The notes below the pieces were generated by a model. That model searched no databases and had not been told where the DNA came from. It was given only the letters and a program-made list of their open reading frames with translations. The translations under genes were made by a program, and so were the position numbers. DNA of 38,808 bases from a virus. The DNA lies in the IMG/VR virus record IMGVR_UViG_3300023179_000251, positions 1 to 38,808 of that record; one strand, given 5' to 3'. Shown piece by piece: positions 21,849 through 29,662 of this stretch (the first letter of the stretch is position 1; the number at the start of each line of letters is the position of its first letter).

Positions 21849-24143
21849 TTATACAGTACCATTCGTTAATTCAGTCATATTATTTGATACTAGTTTTAAA
21901 ATACTATATCTGAATTCAGGATTATTAATTAAATCTCTTCTCATATCTAAACTAACCCCCATACCTAAATCTAATTTTAAAGTTCCATTTATATTAACAT
22001 CTGTTACGCCACCCATACCATTTTTTCTTAAATACGCAGTATCATCTGGAGCTCCTTGAGCTATTGGTTTTAACCCTCTAGATGTTGGTTTTGATATAAC
22101 TAAACCACTTGGACTAATATCACCATCATTAACTTTATCAACATCATCAAAACTCATAATATCTTTACCAGCAGCATTTTCAATTCTTAATAAAGAACCT
22201 AATCTACCAATACTATTATTCCAAGCAATAGTTAAAACAGCCGCCAATGTTCTACCTAAATTATTTAATACATCACCTAATGTTGTATTTTTATTAGGAC
22301 TAAACATATTGGCAACAAAATCACCAGCACTTTTTAGTGCATCTATCAAACTGTTTAGAAAATCATCTAAACCACCACGATCAATTATACCTCCTATTGT
22401 ATTTGAAATGGTTAGCATAGCATCACTTAATTTATCCGCAAAACCGCTTTTATCTAAAGCAGCCATAAATTTCTCAATTACGGGAGCTAATCCAGCTTTA
22501 AATGTTTCAAATATATTTTTAATTTTTTCAAAAAAAGTTAATCTTTGAGCTGCAGCTTGAGCCAATGTATTTTGTTTAGTCATTAAATCGTTTAATCTAT
22601 CAGGATCTAAATTTTCCAATAGTTCAGGTTTCATACCACCAAGATTAATTTCAAATTTACCCGTTCCTTTATTTAATTGAGCCAAATTTTTAATTGCAGC
22701 TAATTGTTTATCACCAAAAGTAAGTCCTTTATTTAATTGAGATAAAGCCATATCTTGTTTAGATAATTCTAAAGCACTTTGAGTCATTTCATCAATAGAT
22801 AAACCTGTCGCCTCAGCAACTTTTCTCAATCTATGTAATTCAGCTGAAGGTATTTTAAATTCACCTGTTGCTTTATCAAACATAGCAACACCTTTAGTCG
22901 CTTCTATTAAGGATTTTTGTAAACCCTCCATATCATTTCTTGCCTGATATATTAATTGCATTGGATCACCTAAAGCGGCAAAACTACCACCTAATACTTG
23001 TAATTGAGCAGATAATTCAACAGCACCTTCTAATTCAAATAGTTTTTCAGATAAACCAAATACGGATTCCATACTCATTTTGACTGATGTGGCGGTTTGA
23101 GCCATTTGGGCTAAGTTTTTAGCCCCATCCTTGAAACTATACTTTTGAGCAGTTTTTAAACTACCTTCAATATTTTTTAATACTTTAGATGAGTTTAAAC
23201 CTAACTTCTGATTAGTGATAAAAGTTTCTTCAACCATATCCCTAACATTTTCCATATTATAACCAAAAGCTTCAAAACCAGCAGCCATTCTAGCCGCACC
23301 ATCAGCACCTAAATCAGTTCCGAGTGCAATTTGAGCCATAGCGATTTGTTGGTTTTTTGTTAAAATAACAGTTTTACCTAATTCATCATTATAAACTTTT
23401 TGTCCTGTTAAAATATCGGCCACACTAACACCCATAGCTTGAATATTAGCCGCAGCTCCTGACGCCTCCCTTCTCAATAAAATCATTTGGTTTTGTGTCA
23501 TACCTACATCAACCGAAATAGACCTAGCAGCCTTATCTATTCTTTCAAAATAATCAAATGGGGCTTTTAATAAACCAACTAATCCACCAATAATATCACC
23601 AATAATACCAAAACTTTTACCAATAACCCCAACAACCGGTGCCATTCGCCCCATAACCTCAGCCATCAATTTACCACCGATAACAGATCTTGCAGCTGAT
23701 TGGGCTTGTAATTGTTGTGTTTTTAACTGATCTTCTAAACCTTTTTTACGTTCTTCTAAAAATTCTAATTCAGCGGTATTATTTTCTCTTCTTGCTTCAC
23801 CAATTTGAGCTTCAATTGTTTCAACACTTTTAAGTAAAGACTGATTTGCTTTTTGTAAATCTCTATATGCTTTTGCAGTTTCAACATTAGCTTTAAATGT
23901 TTTTCCGATATCAATAAAATATTTATTTTCTAAACTTAAAATTTTTCTATTTTGTTCCCTTAAATCAATCTCTTGTTCTAAAATTTCTTGTTCAGCCTTC
24001 TTTAAATCAACTAATTTTTTTATTCTTATAAGTTCTTCATCATCATTCTGAAGTCCTTGAGTCCTTAATTGATTTATTTCTGCGGCTAATTGACGCATTT
24101 CTCTATATATTTCTAAACTTTGTTTAGGATCACCAATACCCAT
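21849..24143 (-). CDS. Tape measure protein
   Basis: 764 residues. Residues 1-160 are a long coiled coil rich in Glu/Gln/Lys heptads. Then follow small-residue hydrophobic segments (VGVIGKSFGIIGDIIGGLVGLL, about 170-195, split here: GIIGDIIGGLVGLL) and a long alternating helical region with repeated 'LAQMAQTA', 'LSKQDMALSQLNKG' and 'KNLAQLNKGTG' segments. A second hydrophobic/glycine part lies near 560-620. This plan is characteristic of tail-length-determining tape measure proteins. If length scaling holds (about 1.5 A per residue) the tail would be near 110 nm. It sits downstream of the gp26/gp51-like pair, as tape measure genes follow assembly chaperones. Confidence 0.82.
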   Translation of the reverse strand: MGIGDPKQSLEIYREMRQLAAEINQLRTQGLQNDDEELIRIKKLVDLKKAEQEILEQEIDLREQNRKILSLENKYFIDIGKTFKANVETAKAYRDLQKANQSLLKSVETIEAQIGEARRENNTAELEFLEERKKGLEDQLKTQQLQAQSAARSVIGGKLMAEVMGRMAPVVGVIGKSFGIIGDIIGGLVGLLKAPFDYFERIDKAARSISVDVGMTQNQMILLRREASGAAANIQAMGVSVADILTGQKVYNDELGKTVILTKNQQIAMAQIALGTDLGADGAARMAAGFEAFGYNMENVRDMVEETFITNQKLGLNSSKVLKNIEGSLKTAQKYSFKDGAKNLAQMAQTATSVKMSMESVFGLSEKLFELEGAVELSAQLQVLGGSFAALGDPMQLIYQARNDMEGLQKSLIEATKGVAMFDKATGEFKIPSAELHRLRKVAEATGLSIDEMTQSALELSKQDMALSQLNKGLTFGDKQLAAIKNLAQLNKGTGKFEINLGGMKPELLENLDPDRLNDLMTKQNTLAQAAAQRLTFFEKIKNIFETFKAGLAPVIEKFMAALDKSGFADKLSDAMLTISNTIGGIIDRGGLDDFLNSLIDALKSAGDFVANMFSPNKNTTLGDVLNNLGRTLAAVLTIAWNNSIGRLGSLLRIENAAGKDIMSFDDVDKVNDGDISPSGLVISKPTSRGLKPIAQGAPDDTAYLRKNGMGGVTDVNINGTLKLDLGMGVSLDMRRDLINNPEFRYSILKLVSNNMTELTNGTV

Positions 24144-24149
24144 ATCTTA

Positions 24150-24770
24150 TTAAGGTTTAACAATTAAAGAAAATTTATAAACTTTGTAATTATTAGGATC
24201 TAAACCTAAGTTAGTTAAAAATACATTATCTTCTTGAGCTAATGCTATTGTCGGTGTATTTGTATATGAACTTGGGACATAAAATTTCCCTGTTGTATTA
24301 TTCATACCAAAATACATTACACCATTCTTTTTTAATTCGTATAATCTATTTACGTTAGTTTTTCCAGCTTTAACTTGGTATAACCCATTTTTTTGTTTAA
24401 GTTCATTACCACTTAATTGACATATTTTTTGTATATTAGTTAATACTTGTGGAGTAACAAGTAAATATTGCATACTATTTGAAGCATTATCAGTTTTAGA
24501 AAATGACAATAAAACTTCATCACTTTTAATCTCATTACCAATTGTTACTTTTTTCATACCTAAATTATTTAAAGCTTTTTCAGCTTGTTTTGATGATTTA
24601 TAAACACCACCAAGACCTTTTGTTGCGGAAACACCACCGAGTTTACTTCTCAAATCAGAAATTTTTGCACCCACTCTACCAGCGGTAAATCCACTACCAC
24701 GAATACCCCCACGATTAAAGTCCCCTATGGCTTCATCTATAATTTCATTTAATAAATTAATAAGTTTCAT
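24150..24770 (-). CDS. Unknown tail-region protein with N-terminal NLLNE-type site
   Basis: 206 residues from ATG 24770. An earlier in-frame ATG (24803) lies inside the upstream terminator and encodes an odd hydrophobic lead, so it is rejected. Begins MKLINLLNEIIDEAIGDF, a shorter version of the shared module with LLNE. Next is a glycine-rich stretch (RGGIRGSGFTAGRVGAK) and a mixed alpha/beta part with 'SMQYLLVTPQVLTNIQKIC'. No family recognised. It lies 7 bases upstream of the tape measure gene and so is likely a tail assembly or tail component. A TATTTAT motif lies 3 bases before the start. Confidence 0.7.
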   Translation of the reverse strand: MKLINLLNEIIDEAIGDFNRGGIRGSGFTAGRVGAKISDLRSKLGGVSATKGLGGVYKSSKQAEKALNNLGMKKVTIGNEIKSDEVLLSFSKTDNASNSMQYLLVTPQVLTNIQKICQLSGNELKQKNGLYQVKAGKTNVNRLYELKKNGVMYFGMNNTTGKFYVPSSYTNTPTIALAQEDNVFLTNLGLDPNNYKVYKFSLIVKP

Positions 24771-24773
24771 ATT

Positions 24774-24782
24774 AATAAATAC
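24774..24782 (-). promoter_or_regulatory. TATTTAT motif before 24770
   Basis: Coding strand TGTATTTATTAATATG, directly after a terminator and before the ATG at 24770, as a promoter for the tape-measure unit would be. Confidence 0.45.
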
Positions 24783-24789
24783 ACATAAA

Positions 24790-24820
24790 TAAAAAAACCA
24801 CAATTAATAATTGTGGTTTT
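24790..24820 (-). terminator. Intrinsic terminator after the gp51-like gene
   Basis: Stem AAAACCACAA/TTGTGGTTTT around TTATTAA with a T-run on the minus strand. It overlaps the stop codon of the gp51-like gene. Confidence 0.85.
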
Positions 24821-24962
24821 ATGCTTCTTCTGATTGTTTTATAATTTTACCAATTAAATATCTTCTTGTTTTAACTGGCATAGACAAGAAATCACTCCAA
24901 CTAATATATCTATGATTTGATAACATATCAAATTCATCATATAAGTTTTCTTCATTATTCAA
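24819..24962 (-). CDS. gp51-like baseplate hub assembly protein (TTG start or +1 frameshift product)
   Basis: The conserved-looking part 'NNEENLYDEFDMLSNHRYIS' then 'WSDFLSMPVKTRRYLIGKI' resembles the short gp51/G-T-type segment (LYeEIF.LxxHg..sWxexyxMPvxxRrfyi) of myophages. There is no ATG before it. A TTG at 24962 overlaps the stop of the gp26-like gene and would give 47 residues. Alternatively ribosomes shift +1 near TTC-TTT-TGG (24970-24978) and make a fusion with the gp26-like protein, as tail assembly chaperones do by frameshifting. The frame is open back to 25049, through the end of the gp26-like gene. In either case it is made in step with gp26-like protein. Confidence 0.6.
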   Translation of the reverse strand: MNNEENLYDEFDMLSNHRYISWSDFLSMPVKTRRYLIGKIIKQSEEA

Positions 24963-25743
24963 GATCAGGCCAAAAGAATGATGGACTGATTGGAATGGAA
25001 GTACGAAAAAATTCTCCACTTGGAGCCTCCACCTCCAAATCCATATCAATGCCTGGCTCGTGTTTAGAGTAAGCTTTTCTTATCACAACAGAATCACCTA
25101 TTTTCATTCTATTAATAAAATGAGCAATTCTACCTTTATCTCTATCACCATCAATCTCCATTATTAATCTTTCTAATCTTTTAGTGATTGTTTCATCTAA
25201 ATAAAACTTCATTATTTTTTTCTTTTTTTCTTCACCTTCCTCAATTTCAGACAAATCTTTAGTACTTAACATTCTAAATTTAACTAAAGATTTAGAGAGT
25301 GGTAACTGAATTGTGTATTCACCATTATCATCAGGTTCAATAATATCTTTATATTTAATATTACTTAAATCAACCGAATAATCAAATTCTTCACCTGTTT
25401 TAGGATCCCTTAATTTAACATCATATATGTGACCATATCCTGTTGTTCTTAAAAACATAAAAATAGCATCCCTATCACCCGGTAATAATTCAGTATGTTT
25501 AATATCCTTATCTAAAATTTTTCTTTCCAATAAAACATCTAAAGCTTTACCAGATTTAAGTAGGTTTGGTGATAATAATATGTTTTCATCCGCAGCTGTT
25601 AAATATGAAACTTTAACTGATGATTTTTTGTTTTCGTAAAATAAACCTTTGCTCGGTAAAGGAATAACATCGTATGGTTCATTACTTTCTTGAGCAGCAC
25701 CAATAGCTTTTAATTGATCTAAATTTTTTATATCTAATTCCAT
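24955..25743 (-). CDS. gp26-like baseplate hub subunit / assembly protein
   Basis: 262 residues. 'YDVIPLPSKGLFYENKK' (24-40), 'VSYLTAADENILLSPNLL' and 'LPGDRDAIFMFLRTTGYG' (about 87-104) follow the pattern of T4 gp26-type proteins: LPSkGlfY, then an LTxxeE..L helix, a gD..llf.lR..sYG helix and a small beta part with 'DPKTGEEFDY'. The family acts in assembly of the central baseplate hub. Ends 'SFFWPDLE', overlapping the gp51-like frame. Preceded by an AT-rich leader containing ATATATATAATG. Upstream neighbour is a module-bearing protein; downstream the tape measure. Confidence 0.75.
   Translation of the reverse strand: MELDIKNLDQLKAIGAAQESNEPYDVIPLPSKGLFYENKKSSVKVSYLTAADENILLSPNLLKSGKALDVLLERKILDKDIKHTELLPGDRDAIFMFLRTTGYGHIYDVKLRDPKTGEEFDYSVDLSNIKYKDIIEPDDNGEYTIQLPLSKSLVKFRMLSTKDLSEIEEGEEKKKKIMKFYLDETITKRLERLIMEIDGDRDKGRIAHFINRMKIGDSVVIRKAYSKHEPGIDMDLEVEAPSGEFFRTSIPISPSFFWPDLE
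24969..24978 (-). promoter_or_regulatory. Possible +1 ribosomal frameshift site
   Basis: Coding strand reads TTC TTT TGG in the gp26-like frame. Skipping one T after TTT enters the gp51-like frame, which stays open to 24819, four codons before the gp26-like stop. A -1 shift instead meets a stop within three codons. No stem-loop was evaluated. Confidence 0.35.
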
Positions 25744-25784
25744 ACATTATATATATGAAACTTTTACTTTTTGTAAATATTTAA

Positions 25785-26561
25785 TTATTTACCATAATAA
25801 GGGTTAGGGTTTAATTTAGATTGCATTTTTTGTCTCAACTCTTCAGTTCTACCAGGATAATTAGTTTGTGTTTTAGTTGGTTGAGTTTGAGTTACTTGTG
25901 TTTTAGTTGGTTGAGTTTGTTGATTTGGTTCGTTTTTTATTTTATCTGTATTATTTTTCGATATTTCTGATTGTTGATTGGATTTATAAAAAATTCTTGT
26001 AGTATAACCAAATCTATCAATTTTTAAATGTCCCTGATTTTTATTTTCATTTAAAAATTCACCTAAAAAATAAATATAATTTTCAGCTTGTCTATCTTTT
26101 TTTGATGAAAATACCCTATTTAAATTATTTACCACACCAACAATATAATCTTTTAATCTTGAAGCCATATATTGTAACTTAGCAATTTCTTTATCGGTAT
26201 AATGTTCATGTTTACCAACATATTTTAATGGAATTATTTTTGATTCTAAATTTAAAAAATTATTATTTTGTATTAAAAAATTCTCTAAAAAATGTAAATA
26301 ATCAATCACCTCTAATTTAGGTGTTGGGAATAATTTATATAAATCTTTAATTACAGATTTAACTTTATTATCCACATCTAAACCATAAGATTTTAATTTT
26401 TCATAGTTTTTTTCTTGGGCTTTATCATTTTTTGATTTTTCAGTACTACTATTTTTTTTAAACATACTAGATACGTCCGCAGATACTTTCGCACCTAATC
26501 TATCGAAATAGCCTTCATTTAATAAAGTATTATATTGTTGTTCGGTTATTTTAATTTTCAT
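25785..26561 (-). CDS. Unknown protein with KITEQQYNTLLNE module and QPTKTQ repeats
   Basis: 258 residues. The first 16 residues (MKIKITEQQYNTLLNE) are the shared N-terminal module ending in LLNE, followed by GYFDRLG. The middle is helical and Asn/Lys-rich ('YLHFLENFLIQNNNFLNL', 'YIYFLGEFLNENKN' look like two related segments). The C-terminus is low-complexity with two QPTKTQ(V/T)-type repeats encoded by a perfect 24-nt DNA repeat. No family recognised. It is separated from the following larger module-bearing gene by only four bases, so they are co-translated, and both may be virion proteins. Confidence 0.7.
   Translation of the reverse strand: MKIKITEQQYNTLLNEGYFDRLGAKVSADVSSMFKKNSSTEKSKNDKAQEKNYEKLKSYGLDVDNKVKSVIKDLYKLFPTPKLEVIDYLHFLENFLIQNNNFLNLESKIIPLKYVGKHEHYTDKEIAKLQYMASRLKDYIVGVVNNLNRVFSSKKDRQAENYIYFLGEFLNENKNQGHLKIDRFGYTTRIFYKSNQQSEISKNNTDKIKNEPNQQTQPTKTQVTQTQPTKTQTNYPGRTEELRQKMQSKLNPNPYYGK
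25866..25919 (-). repeat. Two perfect 24-nt direct repeats inside the 26561 gene
   Basis: Copies at 25866-25889 and 25896-25919 (30-base period), encoding QTQPTKTQ-like units. In-frame, so the repeat number could change without breaking the gene. Confidence 0.85.
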
Positions 26562-26565
26562 ATTT

Positions 26566-29253
26566 TTATCTTTTACCAGTAAAGAATGGTTTTCTTATTG
26601 ATTGATCCAATGGCATTAATTTAGGTTGACTTTTTACTTGTTCTTCACCACCTTCAGGTTGTTCATTATCTTGTTCTGATGATGTTTCATTACCTGATTT
26701 TGTCGTTTCTTGTCCTTGTTTAGATGTCTCTTGACCTTTTGTCGATTGGTTATTATCTTGAGTTGTTTGATTATTTGTTTGGTTATTACCTTGAGTTGTT
26801 TGGTTATTACCTTGAGTTGTTTGGTTATTACCTTGAGTTGTATTTCCACCTGATTTACCACTACCACCTTTAATTACACAATCGTAAGCTTGAATGAATA
26901 AATTCATAGGTGCTTTAGCACTACCATAAGCCCCTGTTAAACCAATATCTTCTTTATAAGCCATAATAATTCTACTTACTAATGATATAGCCTTAGCAAT
27001 TGCTTGAACATTTCTACTTCTTGTTGTTGTATTATCTTCAGCCTCTTTTACCAATTGTTCAAATGGAATTACTTTACCGATAGTTGCTCTATTCTGAATA
27101 ATTAAATTACCTATCTGACTAATATCTTCGTTAGCCGCTTTTAATGTATCTTTACCTTGTGAAATTGAGGTATTAACTAATAACTCCATTGGTTTAACTA
27201 ATACCGATACATTAGCTTGTTTAAATGCTTTAACCACTTTATTCCAAGAATTAACCGCATCTGTCTCACCAGCTTGTAAAGCCCCACCTTTAGGTGCGTT
27301 TATTTGTGTTACGTTAGCAGCATTTGCAGTATTCCAAGCCGCACCCGCTTCTTTTAATTCTATAAACTCTCTAAGTAAATTATGAACAACAGCATCAATA
27401 CTAGATTTTAATTGTGACTGAGTTAAAGGTTTAGAATTAGGAAATCTACTAGGTTTTTGTTGTGTTGGTTGTTGTTTATTACCACCAGTCATAGGTTTTA
27501 ATTTAGAAATATCAACAGCCGTACTGGCGTTCATATCACTATAATCATTTAATTTGTTTTTAAATACCACAGAAACCATATTGTTACCTAAAGTATCTTT
27601 ACCAATAACGTCATCTTTTGTTAACCATTTCTTATCAAAACCTTTACTTACAGGATTTTTTAAATTAACAACTAAAACAGGTTTATTATTATATAAATAT
27701 TCTTGACCTACTTTAATATTACCTTTACTACTAGTATCATTTTTATTAGTTGGATTTTTAACCACACCTTTATTAATCATTTCGTTTAATTGAATAGTAG
27801 CCTTCATTAGATTTTTTACACATTCAATATTTATACCTGTTGTACCACCTTGTTGGTTTTGTTTATCGCCACCTTCACCATCAGTTTCAACAATACCTGA
27901 TGATGGGTTTTCTTGGGTTGGTTTTAAATCAACTAATGATTGGTATAAGTCATTTAAAGTTTTAGCTCTTGATTGTTTTTGACCTTTAACTCTCATAATC
28001 TTTACAACAGCACCAGCACTTACTAAACCAATACCTAAAGCACCTACAATTGGTGCTGCAGCACCAATCAAAAATTTAGTAAATGCGGTTCGTAATATAG
28101 GGACAGTAACTTTTTCAGCTATTGTTTCTACAACTGAACCACCCGGAACCGTTACCAAAGTATCACCAATACTTCTACCAGTTCCAGCCCAAGTCCCTTT
28201 AAACATTTCACCTAAACTCTTATACCCATCAGGATTGTTTTTAATTTGTTCTAATACTTGTTTAGCAACGTCAGGATTTCTAAATATACCACCTTGTTCT
28301 GTCAAAGCCCCAATACCTTTATCTAAATCACCATTACCAACTTTTGTAACAGCATCTAAAAATTGTTGTGGGGTTGAATTTGGATTTAATCCCGTTCCCT
28401 CAAACATATTTAACCATTGAGTTAAACCTTGTCCAGGTTGTATTGTACCAATAGTGTTTTTTAAATACTTAATTTTTTCTTCTTCTGTCGGAACCTCAAT
28501 TAATCTTTCACCCCAATGAGAATTCATTAACCAACTTAAACCACCTAAACTAACACCAGCTCCTGCCAATAATAAAGGTAATCTATTTGATTTAAGAGTT
28601 TTCATTCTACTTGAATCAAAAGTTCCTGTCTTACCAGCCTGTTTTAATTTTTTAGTTGTTTCACCTTTACCTTTAACCGGTGCCTCACCTAATAATTCAT
28701 CTTCAGTAATTAAATCACCTTCAATATTTTGGTGATCCATAACACTAAAAGCCGCAGTTAAATCAGTATCTAAAAACTTTTTAACATATGTTCTTAAATC
28801 ACCAATGATAACATTAGCAGCGTCAATAGGTAAAAACTTAGGATCTGTCGGTGATAATTTAGTTGAAGCCACAATTGAATCGTAAGCTTGTGAAACTAAT
28901 ATTATACACCTTAAAAAAGATACTCTGGACTTATTATTTGGGAATTCAGAATCAATCTCACGAATATCTCTATCTAATTGTTGAATTATTTCATTACCTT
29001 TTTTTGTTAATAAATCTCTGATTTTACCTTCAGCATTAGCAGTTGCTTGAGTTTTACCTAATATTTTACCATCAGCTTTATATCTACCTAATTTAGATAA
29101 TGTGTATTTAGTTGTTTCCCACCAACCTTCATTTAATAAATTATTTTTATTAATATCTTCTAATATTAAATCTATTTCTTGTGATTCATTTAATGGTTTA
29201 ATACCCATCACTTTTCTATTTCTATTGATTTCTTCAATTAATATTTTACTCAT
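26566..29253 (-). CDS. Large virion-associated candidate with membrane segments and NQTTQG repeats
   Basis: 895 residues. N-terminus carries the second module (LIEEINRNRKVMGIKPLNE, 5-23) and then LLNE at 39-42 followed by GWWE, exactly as LLNE-GYF in the neighbouring gene; another potential site LLGE is at 187-190. Two hydrophobic segments follow: 225-243 (LPLLLAGAGVSLGGL) and about 395-420 (IGAAAPIVGALGIGLVSAG), which could cross a membrane. The C-terminal third is helical, then low-complexity with GNNQTTQ repeats and an acidic tail. No family found. Repeats, membrane segments and location beside tail genes would fit an injected or tail-tip protein, but this is inference. A CTATTTATA motif lies 4 bases before the ATG. 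Confidence 0.7.
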   Translation of the reverse strand: MSKILIEEINRNRKVMGIKPLNESQEIDLILEDINKNNLLNEGWWETTKYTLSKLGRYKADGKILGKTQATANAEGKIRDLLTKKGNEIIQQLDRDIREIDSEFPNNKSRVSFLRCIILVSQAYDSIVASTKLSPTDPKFLPIDAANVIIGDLRTYVKKFLDTDLTAAFSVMDHQNIEGDLITEDELLGEAPVKGKGETTKKLKQAGKTGTFDSSRMKTLKSNRLPLLLAGAGVSLGGLSWLMNSHWGERLIEVPTEEEKIKYLKNTIGTIQPGQGLTQWLNMFEGTGLNPNSTPQQFLDAVTKVGNGDLDKGIGALTEQGGIFRNPDVAKQVLEQIKNNPDGYKSLGEMFKGTWAGTGRSIGDTLVTVPGGSVVETIAEKVTVPILRTAFTKFLIGAAAPIVGALGIGLVSAGAVVKIMRVKGQKQSRAKTLNDLYQSLVDLKPTQENPSSGIVETDGEGGDKQNQQGGTTGINIECVKNLMKATIQLNEMINKGVVKNPTNKNDTSSKGNIKVGQEYLYNNKPVLVVNLKNPVSKGFDKKWLTKDDVIGKDTLGNNMVSVVFKNKLNDYSDMNASTAVDISKLKPMTGGNKQQPTQQKPSRFPNSKPLTQSQLKSSIDAVVHNLLREFIELKEAGAAWNTANAANVTQINAPKGGALQAGETDAVNSWNKVVKAFKQANVSVLVKPMELLVNTSISQGKDTLKAANEDISQIGNLIIQNRATIGKVIPFEQLVKEAEDNTTTRSRNVQAIAKAISLVSRIIMAYKEDIGLTGAYGSAKAPMNLFIQAYDCVIKGGSGKSGGNTTQGNNQTTQGNNQTTQGNNQTNNQTTQDNNQSTKGQETSKQGQETTKSGNETSSEQDNEQPEGGEEQVKSQPKLMPLDQSIRKPFFTGKR
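26778..26840 (-). repeat. Three perfect 21-nt tandem repeats (GNNQTTQ coding)
   Basis: Three identical 21-nt units in tandem (26778-26798, 26799-26819, 26820-26840), with degenerate copies on the left. Each encodes seven residues, in frame. Confidence 0.9.
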
Positions 29254-29256
29254 ACA

Positions 29257-29265
29257 TATAAATAG
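29257..29265 (-). promoter_or_regulatory. CTATTTATA motif before 29253
   Basis: Coding strand ACCTATTTATATGTATG, immediately before ATG 29253 and just after the terminator at 29282. Confidence 0.5.
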
Positions 29266-29281
29266 GTAATATTTTAAAAAT

Positions 29282-29319
29282 AAAAAAACCCACTATATCT
29301 TTTTACAGATAAGTGGGTT
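29282..29319 (-). terminator. Intrinsic terminator after the methyltransferase/glutaredoxin operon
   Basis: Stem AACCCACT/AGTGGGTT extended by TATCT/AGATA, with a T-run on the minus strand. It separates the 31729-29402 operon from the 29253 gene. Confidence 0.85.
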
Positions 29320-29375
29320 ATTTATAAAACCAACAAAGAATTATAATATATAAATAACTAAAAATTTAAAAAAGT

Positions 29376-29410
29376 AAAATAATTATCACTTAAATTAGTG
29401 ATTATTTTTC
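29376..29410 (-). terminator. Weaker hairpin at the glutaredoxin stop codon
   Basis: AATAATCAC pairs with GTGAT...TATT with a small bulge, followed by a T-rich stretch on the minus strand. Imperfect; may only assist the terminator at 29282. Confidence 0.35.
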
Positions 29411-29662
29411 CCACTCATCTTTTATTTTTTTAAATAATTCATCCAATGTTTCAGCATTCCAAACCCTTACAATACTTCCATCAGGGTATTCGAATTCGGC
29501 TTGAGGCACCCAATTAACGCCCGTTTCTTCAACAGCAACATCCCATCCTTGATATAATTCACTTTCTAACGCTTCATAAGGGATATTATCATTATCTAAC
29601 ATTCCTTTCATTTCAATACAGTCTGGACATCCAAACTTTGTCCAAATAAACAATTTTTTCAT
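29402..29662 (-). CDS. Glutaredoxin/thioredoxin-like protein
   Basis: 86 residues, the usual length of phage glutaredoxins. Active site C12-P-D-C15 in 'WTKFGCPDCIEMKGML', preceded by beta strand KKLFIW, and later 'VNWVPQAEFEYPDGSIVRVW' with the cis-Pro (VP) typical of the fold. It would reduce disulfides, for example in ribonucleotide reductase, whose genes are not in this window. Its start overlaps the stop of the methyltransferase gene (ATGA), so it is the last gene of a five-gene operon. Confidence 0.85.
   Translation of the reverse strand: MKKLFIWTKFGCPDCIEMKGMLDNDNIPYEALESELYQGWDVAVEETGVNWVPQAEFEYPDGSIVRVWNAETLDELFKKIKDEWEK

Noticed and set aside
26778-26840. CRISPR array
   Set aside because: The repeats are directly adjacent, in frame and without spacers; no cas genes exist here.
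26634-26867. Alternative-frame ORF of KQLKVITKQ repeats
   Set aside because: It is the NQTTQG tandem repeat read in another frame.
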